Shown here piece after piece: positions 5,625 to 10,443 of a stretch of DNA of 10,443 bases. Under the pieces are notes generated by a model. That model was not told the DNA's origin, did no database searches, and was given only the letters and a program-made list of their open reading frames with translations. Each line of letters opens with the position of its first letter. Positions within the stretch are counted from its first letter, which is position 1. The DNA is taken from assembly GCA_964448015.1 (NCBI GenBank), contig CAYUUV010000032.1, forward strand, positions 1-10,443. Reading direction: 5' to 3'. Source of the DNA: JACKGS01 sp964448015. Lineage in GTDB: Bacteria; Patescibacteriota; Saccharimonadia; Saccharimonadales; UBA7683. A program made the position numbers and the translations under genes.

Positions 5625-6580
5625 TGAGGGGGAGTAGCTTTAAGCGCAGATTAATTAATGCGCGTCGCGTTTTCACCTCTGGTTCTCATAGTTTTTTGCG
5701 TAATGCCTGGCTTTCAACGGCGGCTACCATTGTCATGACCATTACGCTCACTTCGATTCTACTCACTTTTTTTGCGAGCATGACATCGGCAAGTACAATT
5801 AAGTCGTTTGAAGATAAAATTGATGTCTCAATCTTCTTCACATCAGACGTCACCAAGGCTCAGATTGATCAGCTCTCAGAAGATCTTCGTAACAATACAA
5901 CCCTCGGTGTTAAAGAAGTGACCTATATTTCTGAAGAGGATGCACGAGCTAGTTTTGAAGAACAGAATAAAGACGACGTCAAAACACTACAGGCCATATC
6001 GCAGGTTGAAGATGCCTTTCCGGCTAGTATTCGCGTCAAGACTTTTGATACCGCAAAATTGCAACAAGTTGTCGAAACGACCCGTCAAGAAAAGTACAAA
6101 TCATTTGTTGATAAAGACTCATACAAAGATGCCGCAAAGCGTACAGCGGTTACTAACTTGGGTAGCATTGCAAAATTTTTGCGTAATGCCGGGCTGGTGG
6201 CCAGTGTGATTTTTGGTGCCATCTCAATTCTTGTTATTCTAAACACTATCCGCATGACAATCTTTAATCGAAAAGATGAAATTGAGATTATGCGACTCAT
6301 TGGCGCGAGTAAATGGTATATTCGCGGACCGTTCTTAGTTGAAGCGGGCATTTATGGTGCAATTGCCGGAGTTTTAGCGATAACATTCTTTTACCTTGTT
6401 ATTTTAGTTCAGGCACCGAAGCTCGGTAGCTACGTTGAAGAGATTCGTCCTACAATTGAGCAATTCCAGGAATGGGGGATTATCTTAATACCTGCAACAA
6501 TCGCCGTGGGCGTTCTGATCGGTGCCTTTTCATCATATCTTGCTATTCGCAAACATCTCAAAATGAAAGCCATTAGATAA
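5624..6580 (+). CDS. ftsX: Cell division permease-like protein FtsX
   Basis: 318 residues with the four-helix FtsX topology: TM1 about 29-53, an extracytoplasmic domain 54-185, TM2 about 188-210, TM3 about 237-262 and TM4 about 284-308. The cytoplasmic loop motif KDEIEIMRLIGAS (217-229) is the conserved FtsX/MacB-type signature before TM3. The large external loop is where FtsX proteins contact the coiled coil of their hydrolase partner; the CHAP protein encoded next is the obvious candidate. AGGGG at 5611-5615, 8 nt before the ATG, serves as ribosome binding site, and the start overlaps the ftsE stop. It forms a two-gene operon with ftsE; the hydrolase gene has its own promoter. Confidence 0.96.
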   Translation: MRGSSFKRRLINARRVFTSGSHSFLRNAWLSTAATIVMTITLTSILLTFFASMTSASTIKSFEDKIDVSIFFTSDVTKAQIDQLSEDLRNNTTLGVKEVTYISEEDARASFEEQNKDDVKTLQAISQVEDAFPASIRVKTFDTAKLQQVVETTRQEKYKSFVDKDSYKDAAKRTAVTNLGSIAKFLRNAGLVASVIFGAISILVILNTIRMTIFNRKDEIEIMRLIGASKWYIRGPFLVEAGIYGAIAGVLAITFFYLVILVQAPKLGSYVEEIRPTIEQFQEWGIILIPATIAVGVLIGAFSSYLAIRKHLKMKAIR

Positions 6581-6600
6581 ACAATACACAACAGGGGTGG

Positions 6601-6623
6601 GATCAATGCTGAAGTCATTTTTT
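6601..6623 (+). terminator. Weak candidate terminator after ftsX
   Basis: GATCA (6601-6605) can pair with TGA-ag-TC (6610-6616) through a 2-nt bulge, followed by ATTTTTT. The stem is short, so this is tentative. Confidence 0.25.
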
Positions 6624-6663
6624 CGACCCATGGTTCACCTGGGTCGCTGTAATTATTTCAGCA
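6607..6663. repeat. Nested inverted repeat upstream of the CHAP hydrolase gene
   Basis: Outer arms TGCTGAA (6607-6613) and TTCAGCA (6657-6663) enclose a second perfect palindrome, CGACCCA (6624-6630) and TGGGTCG (6640-6646), whose loop can add GG/CC pairs. The outer arm ends 4 nt before the -35 box of the next gene, so it could be an operator, or an RNA 3' structure for ftsEX. Confidence 0.55.
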
Positions 6664-6667
6664 CATC

Positions 6668-6696
6668 TTGAAAATCTAATACGCTTATGCTAATAT
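6668..6696 (+). promoter_or_regulatory. Strong promoter of the CHAP hydrolase gene, predicted leaderless start
   Basis: TTGAAA (6668-6673), 17-nt spacer ending in TGC, then TAATAT (6691-6696): near-consensus boxes with an extended -10. The box ends 9 nt before the ATG at 6706, so the mRNA should start at most a few bases before the codon. No Shine-Dalgarno. Confidence 0.7.
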
Positions 6697-6705
6697 AAAG
6701 TAACT

Positions 6706-7848
6706 ATGGTCCACCACAAAAACCAAAGTTCAAAAAAAAACCCGGTCATACTCAAGCTCACTCCTATAATTGCGGCCAGTGTTGTGGTGGTTTCGAGCAT
6801 TGTTAGCCCTTTGGCTTCTTATGCAGATCAGTTTGAGGCAAAAATTAAAGAGTTGGAATCGCAGAAGGCTGAATCGCAGGCGGTCGCAAACCAGTTGGGT
6901 CAACAGGCCAACGGTATACAAGGTGAAATTGATGGCCTGAAAACGCAAATTGCGGCTATTCAAGCACAGATAGACATCAACACCGGTCGTCAAACCGAAT
7001 TAACCAATCAAATTACTGCGGCACAAGAACGACTTGAAGAACAGCGAGGGCTGCTTTCTGCTAATATTCGTTCCATGTACATTGAAGGTGATATTTCACC
7101 GCTTGAGATGATTGCTTCAAGTAAGAATATCGGTGATTTTGTTGACAAGCAGGAATATCGCGACCGCATTAAAGATAGCATCAGTACTACAATGGACGAA
7201 ATTGAGCTTCTGAAGAAGCAGCTCGATGAACAAAAGCGCGAGGTAGAAAGAATACTTGACGAACAAAAAACATTGCGCGGAAGCTTAGCACAGGCTGAAA
7301 GCACCGCAAGCACAAAGCTCGCGGCGGTTAATCAAGATAAAGCTGGTTTCGATCAGCAGGTGAAAGCACAAAGTGCCGAGATCGCAAGTCTTCGGGCGCA
7401 ACAACGTGCAGCCAACTTGGCCGCAATGGGCGGGGGTACCTTTGTTGCCAACGGTGATGGCGGTGGTGGTTATCCGTACAATAATGTTGGTTATCCGTGC
7501 TGGAGTGGTGGCGGTTGTGTTGATCCGTGGGGACTGTATAAGCGAGAATGCGTGAGTTATGCAGCATTCAAGGTGCAGCAGTCTGGTAAGCGAATGCCAT
7601 ACTTTGGCGGTCGCGGCAATGCCCGTCAATGGCCCTCAACGGCTGCTTCATTTGGTATTGATTCAGGTTCTACGCCGCGAGAGCAGTCGGTGGCAATTTC
7701 TTTGGCCGGCCCGTACGGTCATGCTATGTGGGTTGAAGCAGTTTTGCCAGACGGACGTATTCATATCAGTGAATATAACTTTGGTGTTGACGGACGATAT
7801 TCCGAGCGTATTATTAGCCCAGCTGGCTTAACGTTCATCTACTTCTAA
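6706..7848 (+). CDS. Secreted coiled-coil CHAP-domain peptidoglycan hydrolase (PcsB-like, FtsEX partner)
   Basis: 380 residues. A signal peptide or anchor covers about 14-40 (ending ASYA-DQ). Residues 41-235 are a long coiled coil rich in Glu, Gln, Lys and Ala (KELESQKAESQAVANQL and onward), with a break near 128-160 (SPLEMIASSKNIGDFVDK), as in PcsB and EnvC-type activators. A Gly-rich linker (242-270) leads to a CHAP domain: catalytic C282 in RECVSYAAF, H339 in GPYGHAMWVE, and E356/N358 in HISEYNF. CHAP enzymes cut peptidoglycan as amidases or endopeptidases. C265 and C271 just before the domain may form a disulfide. It follows ftsEX, and in Gram-positive bacteria FtsX binds the PcsB coiled coil to switch the enzyme on at the septum; the same pairing is inferred here. 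It converges on the FemA/B-type gene with 26 nt between stops. Confidence 0.93.
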   Translation: MVHHKNQSSKKNPVILKLTPIIAASVVVVSSIVSPLASYADQFEAKIKELESQKAESQAVANQLGQQANGIQGEIDGLKTQIAAIQAQIDINTGRQTELTNQITAAQERLEEQRGLLSANIRSMYIEGDISPLEMIASSKNIGDFVDKQEYRDRIKDSISTTMDEIELLKKQLDEQKREVERILDEQKTLRGSLAQAESTASTKLAAVNQDKAGFDQQVKAQSAEIASLRAQQRAANLAAMGGGTFVANGDGGGGYPYNNVGYPCWSGGGCVDPWGLYKRECVSYAAFKVQQSGKRMPYFGGRGNARQWPSTAASFGIDSGSTPREQSVAISLAGPYGHAMWVEAVLPDGRIHISEYNFGVDGRYSERIISPAGLTFIYF

Positions 7849-7874
7849 AATGAAACTTATTGTGGATCGTAAGG

Positions 7875-8888
7875 TTAGCGTACCCTACGTTTGAGTCTAA
7901 TAACTGTGGTGATGATGCGATATTTCAATGCTTGAATTGGTAAATCATAGGCTTGAGGAACGGGTACAATATTTTTTGAAAACTTGAGTTTAAACTGGGT
8001 GACATTGGCGAGACTGGGGTAGTGCTTGCCTGCAATGCCCATAAAATCATATGTGGTGTTTGCTCGTTCCTTCATAGCTTTAATAATTTCAATGTGCAGT
8101 AAGTACGGTGCTGAAGTGTCGCGTGCGGCGGTATTGCTGGCACCATAATAGTAGAGGGTCTGTTGATTATATTCAGTAGTAATTGCCCAGGCTGCGACTT
8201 CATTGTTGTGGTATGCACAGTAGAGCCGGGCGTTATCCGGAAGTGTTTCGAGCATCGTGACATACAGTGAAAGGGGGTGAATACCAAAGCCGCCTCGCTG
8301 ACCGGTTTCTTCCAGGATGGGGTAGCATTCATCTGCAAAAACCTTTTCGCGGTTTTTGGTGACTTCTTTCACGACAACACCCCACTTGAGAGCTCTTCGG
8401 TAGCCCTGTCGGCCACTTTGGCTCATGTTGGCAAGAATCTCTTCTTCCGTTTGGCTCAGATCAAGCACAACGGTTTCGTCATACATGGTGTGTTCAAATG
8501 GTAGCTTGAGCCCTTTTGCGTGCGAGGGCATACTGAGGCGTATAAAAAGTGGCGTTGTCCCGTCAATTGTGGCGAACTGGTGCTTCAAAGTTGCGCACAT
8601 TTTTTGAATAACTTCTGTGTTCGGTACGCTGGCAAAAAGCGGACCATGCTTAATCCAGATCCAGTCGCGGCCTTTTTGATGGTAGAGCGTTGCGCTCGCC
8701 AAGGCAACCAACTTTCCATTTTTATCAGAGTAACTGTAGCTGCCCAAAAACTTTCTATGTGCAATGGTGTCATCAAAAGCACCCCACATTGGTGTCTGTT
8801 CCAGCGGGATACTCAGTGGCTTTAAAGCAGCTGCCAACGCTTTAAATTCTGATGTTGATAGGTTGTTTATTGAAAATAAATCACTCAT
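7875..8888 (-). CDS. FemA/FemB-family peptidoglycan bridge aminoacyltransferase
   Basis: 337 residues from ATG at 8888. Fem-family enzymes (FemABX, MurM) use aminoacyl-tRNA to add amino acids to the lysine or equivalent side chain of lipid II, building the cross-bridge. Family features: QTPMWGAF (31-38), ANMSQSGRQGYRRALKWGVVV (split-GNAT linker, about 153-173), ETGQRGGFGIHPLSLYVTML (second acetyltransferase-like half), LYYYGAS (245-251), YDFMGI (280-285) and FKLKFS (299-304), then a basic C-terminal tail. The long helical arm seen in FemA is not obvious, so MurM/FemX-like specificity cannot be assigned. An in-frame TTG at 8909 could add seven residues (YHGYGS), but ATG 8888 is preferred. Transcribed away from the S41 protease and towards the CHAP gene. 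Confidence 0.88.
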   Translation of the reverse strand: MSDLFSINNLSTSEFKALAAALKPLSIPLEQTPMWGAFDDTIAHRKFLGSYSYSDKNGKLVALASATLYHQKGRDWIWIKHGPLFASVPNTEVIQKMCATLKHQFATIDGTTPLFIRLSMPSHAKGLKLPFEHTMYDETVVLDLSQTEEEILANMSQSGRQGYRRALKWGVVVKEVTKNREKVFADECYPILEETGQRGGFGIHPLSLYVTMLETLPDNARLYCAYHNNEVAAWAITTEYNQQTLYYYGASNTAARDTSAPYLLHIEIIKAMKERANTTYDFMGIAGKHYPSLANVTQFKLKFSKNIVPVPQAYDLPIQALKYRIITTVIRLKRRVR

Positions 8889-8901
8889 AGAGCCATAACC
8901 A

Positions 8902-8910
8902 TGGTACAAT
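8902..8910 (+). promoter_or_regulatory. Extended -10 promoter of the S41 protease gene, predicted leaderless start
   Basis: TGgTACAAT, with the box at 8905-8910, ends 9 nt before the ATG at 8920. No convincing -35. It lies within a few bases of the oppositely directed promoter of the Fem-family gene. Confidence 0.5.
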
Positions 8911-8914
8911 TTTT

Positions 8915-8943
8915 ATAGTATGAAAGAAAGAGAAGGTAGTGAA
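8915..8943 (-). promoter_or_regulatory. Candidate promoter of the Fem-family gene
   Basis: On the minus strand, TTCACT (8943-8938), 17-nt spacer, then TACTAT (8920-8915). Predicted start near 8908, about 20 nt before the ATG at 8888. Each box matches consensus at four of six positions. Confidence 0.4.
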
Positions 8944-10131
8944 GTGGGCCAGCTAAAGAGGTCGAAGCAGGTTTCGATCGGTGTGCTTATTATTGTGGCG
9001 CTTGTTTCATTTGTTGTGGGCAATCGCTTGCCAACTATTGGCGACTACTTCTTTGCGCCATACACTAACAAGGGTGGTCAAACCCTCAGTCAAAATCTGG
9101 ACTTTACTGCAACCGAAAAAGTGTTCGATCTTTTAAAGAAGAAGTTTGACGGCGAGCTTGATATGCAAAAGTTACAAGATGGCCTTTCCCGTGGTCTCGT
9201 AAATGCCACCGGCGATCCGCACACAACCTTTTTAAGTGCAACCGAAGCGGCCGAGTTTGCTGACGATATGAACGGCACGTTTACTGGTATTGGTGCAGAG
9301 CTTTTGCAGCAAAACGGTGCCATTATTATTAGTACACCACTGAGCGGCTTTCCCGCAGAGCGCGCAGGGCTGAAGGCTCGAGATACTATTATTAAAATTA
9401 ATGATGAAGACGCCACCCAACTATCAGTTGCTGAGGCGGTGAAAAAAATTCGCGGCGAAGCCGGTACTACCGTAAAACTCTCTGTTTTAAGAAATGGTGA
9501 AGCGCTCGAATTTTCTATTGTTCGAGAAAAAATTACCGTACCAAGTGTTGAAAGCGAAATTCTTGAAGGCAATATTGGGTACATACAGCTCACACGTTTT
9601 AGCGACGATACCGCACAGCTTGCCGCAGCCGCAGCCGCGGACTTTAAGGCAAAGAACGTACGCGGCGTTATTGTCGATGTACGAAATAACGGCGGCGGGT
9701 TACTCGACAGTTCAATCAAAGTTGCTGGTTTGTGGCTGAATAACAAAGTTGTCGTAGAAGAACGGCAGGGCGGCAAAACTGAATCGTCGCTGAGAACCGG
9801 CAATAATCCACCACTCGAAGGTATTCCAACCGTGGTATTAATCAACGGCGGTAGCGCTAGTGCGAGCGAAATTCTTGCGGGTGCACTGCATGACCACAAG
9901 GCCGCAACCTTAATTGGTGAAAAGACATTCGGGAAGGGCAGTGTTCAAGAACTGATTGATTTACCAGACGGGGCGCAACTAAAGGTGACGGTCGCGCACT
10001 GGTTCACGCCAAACGGAGTCAATGTCGACAAAGAAGGTATCAAGCCAGATGTGGTTGTTGAACTCACCGAAGAAGATTTCAGAAACAGTCGCGATCCCCA
10101 AAAAGACCGCGCCCTCCAACAACTCAAATAG
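8920..10131 (+). CDS. S41-family C-terminal processing protease (CtpA/Tsp-like) with PDZ domain
   Basis: 403 residues. A short cytoplasmic N-terminus, then one membrane segment (about 18-36, signal anchor), places the protease outside the membrane. The S41 N-terminal region carries TGDPHTTFLS (97-106). The PDZ domain spans about 117-202 (GTFTGIGAELL, STPLSGFPAERAGLKARDTIIKI). The peptidase core includes IVDVRNNGGG (251-260) and the catalytic pair S314 (GSASASEILAGAL) and K339 (GEKTFGKGSVQ), 25 residues apart as in Tsp and CtpB. These enzymes trim exported proteins and, in several bacteria, control the level of peptidoglycan hydrolases, which fits the adjacent wall genes. A competing start is GTG 8944, with AGAAGG 7 nt upstream; ATG 8920 would be leaderless. 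Both keep the membrane anchor. Confidence 0.95.
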   Translation: MKEREGSEVGQLKRSKQVSIGVLIIVALVSFVVGNRLPTIGDYFFAPYTNKGGQTLSQNLDFTATEKVFDLLKKKFDGELDMQKLQDGLSRGLVNATGDPHTTFLSATEAAEFADDMNGTFTGIGAELLQQNGAIIISTPLSGFPAERAGLKARDTIIKINDEDATQLSVAEAVKKIRGEAGTTVKLSVLRNGEALEFSIVREKITVPSVESEILEGNIGYIQLTRFSDDTAQLAAAAAADFKAKNVRGVIVDVRNNGGGLLDSSIKVAGLWLNNKVVVEERQGGKTESSLRTGNNPPLEGIPTVVLINGGSASASEILAGALHDHKAATLIGEKTFGKGSVQELIDLPDGAQLKVTVAHWFTPNGVNVDKEGIKPDVVVELTEEDFRNSRDPQKDRALQQLK

Positions 10132-10141
10132 CCTTTCGATC

Positions 10142-10196
10142 CGTCATTCCCGACTCGCGGTGCCCCGAGAAGTCTTTTTCGGGGATCGGGAATCCA
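10142..10196. repeat. REP-like nested palindrome (ATTCCCGA/TCGGGAAT)
   Basis: Outer arms ATTCCCGA (10146-10153) and TCGGGAAT (10186-10193), within GTCATTCCC and GGGAATCCAG, enclose an inner stem CCCCGA (10163-10168) and TCGGGG (10179-10184) with a 10-nt loop. The ATTCCC/GGGAAT ends resemble dispersed intergenic REP or dRS3-type repeats of many bacteria. It sits 3' of the protease gene and may also end its transcript. Confidence 0.65.
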
Positions 10197-10207
10197 GTTA
10201 TCAATCA

Positions 10208-10252
10208 ATGCGCGAAGCGCATACATCTTTCTCCTTTTTGCCGCCAAAAAGA
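10208..10252. repeat. Two small hairpins next to the REP-like element
   Basis: ATGCGC-GAA-GCGCAT (10208-10222) is a perfect 6-bp stem. Just after it, CTTTTTG and CAAAAAG pair around a CCGC loop (about 10234-10251). They look like further parts of the same dispersed intergenic repeat. Confidence 0.45.
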
Positions 10253-10273
10253 AGGAAGAACCACCAACCCACG

Positions 10274-10443
10274 TAAAATACTTCACGTGGCACAGCAGAC
10301 CAAAAAACTCGACAGAAAACCGCCCACAACCAGTCGCGCCAGTTCAACGCTTAGGCGATCTCAAATACTATCCTTAGTTACGGATTTGAGATAAAGGAAC
10401 TGGCTTTACTCGCCAAGTGACATGACTATTTTCTCGGTTTTTG
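10274..10443 (+). other. Unassigned 3' edge: candidate leaderless mini-ORF and structured element
   Basis: No secure gene is seen here. TAAAAT (10274-10279) ends 7 nt before a GTG at 10287, matching the leaderless pattern elsewhere in the window. That GTG opens a basic 35-codon frame (VAQQTKKLDRKPPTTSRASS, and so on) ending with TAA at 10392-10394. The same stretch can fold: GCCAGTTC (10338-10345) with GAACTGGC (10397-10404), enclosing CGC-TTAG-GCG (10348-10357) and ATCTCAAAT/ATTTGAGAT (10358-10366 with 10384-10392), a three-way junction. An ATG at 10422 (MTIFSVF) runs off the end and could begin another gene. The choice between RNA, leader peptide and frameshifted gene start is open. Confidence 0.3.

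Noticed and set aside
6591..6608. AGGGGTGGGATC resembling a T-box antiterminator motif
   Set aside because: Lacks the ACCGCG continuation, has no specifier stem upstream, and the next gene has its own promoter downstream of it.
9090..9899. Long open frame of 269 codons on the minus strand inside the S41 protease gene
   Set aside because: Serine/leucine/proline-rich antisense shadow of a gene with all catalytic motifs; no promoter or domain of its own.
10022..10276. Plus-strand open frame running from the protease gene through the REP-like element
   Set aside because: Out of frame with the protease and composed largely of palindromic repeat sequence.
10311..10326. GACAGAAAACCGCC resembling an RNase P RNA conserved segment
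   Set aside because: The other universal RNase P regions are absent nearby; a chance short match.
1..10443. CRISPR arrays, tRNA or rRNA genes, insertion sequences
   Set aside because: No regularly spaced repeats, no cloverleaf with TTCRANNC-type arm, and no transposase frame were seen by eye.

Overview
The window looks like a chromosomal segment of a Patescibacteria/CPR organism, most likely Candidatus Saccharibacteria (TM7). This rests on the neighbourhood (release factor 2, FtsE-FtsX, a coiled-coil CHAP hydrolase, a FemA/B-type transferase and an S41 protease in close order), short intergenic spaces, few Shine-Dalgarno sequences, a putative LAXTG surface anchor, and UGA used as a stop codon alongside a normal RF2. 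The UGA stop argues against the UGA=Gly lineages Gracilibacteria and Absconditabacteria. The assignment comes from remembered family architecture, not a search.

Left part (1-2260): a large secreted beta-propeller protein with a choice-of-anchor-U-like domain and a C-terminal LAQTG sorting signal, then a small stand-alone PD-(D/E)XK protein resembling CDI toxin tRNase domains. A strong promoter lies directly against a terminator-like hairpin. Next is an assembly gap (100 N) flanked by an exact 55-nt duplication, and prfB (RF2) starts inside the duplicated sequence.

Middle (3540-4950): two small proteins of uncertain role. The 98-aa one has four cysteines spaced C-X29-C-X2-C-X5-C, the arrangement of actinobacterial WhiB-like iron-sulfur proteins. 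The 242-aa one is a membrane-anchored, exported four-cysteine protein. A perfect 13-bp inverted repeat closes this block.

Right part (4950-10131): a cell-envelope block. ftsE and ftsX overlap by one base and should form the divisome ABC complex that controls a periplasmic hydrolase. The next gene encodes a coiled-coil CHAP peptidoglycan hydrolase of PcsB type, the expected partner. Convergent to it is a FemA/B-type aminoacyltransferase, divergently transcribed from an S41 (CtpA/Tsp) PDZ protease with overlapping promoters. Together they make, cut and process cell wall and envelope proteins.

The last 312 bases have no secure gene. They hold a REP-like nested palindrome (ATTCCCGA/TCGGGAAT), further small hairpins, and a possible structured or leaderless mini-gene region running off the edge.

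A recurring theme is a -10 box (often extended TGnTAnnnT) ending 6-9 nt upstream of the start codon with no Shine-Dalgarno, which predicts leaderless mRNAs for several genes.
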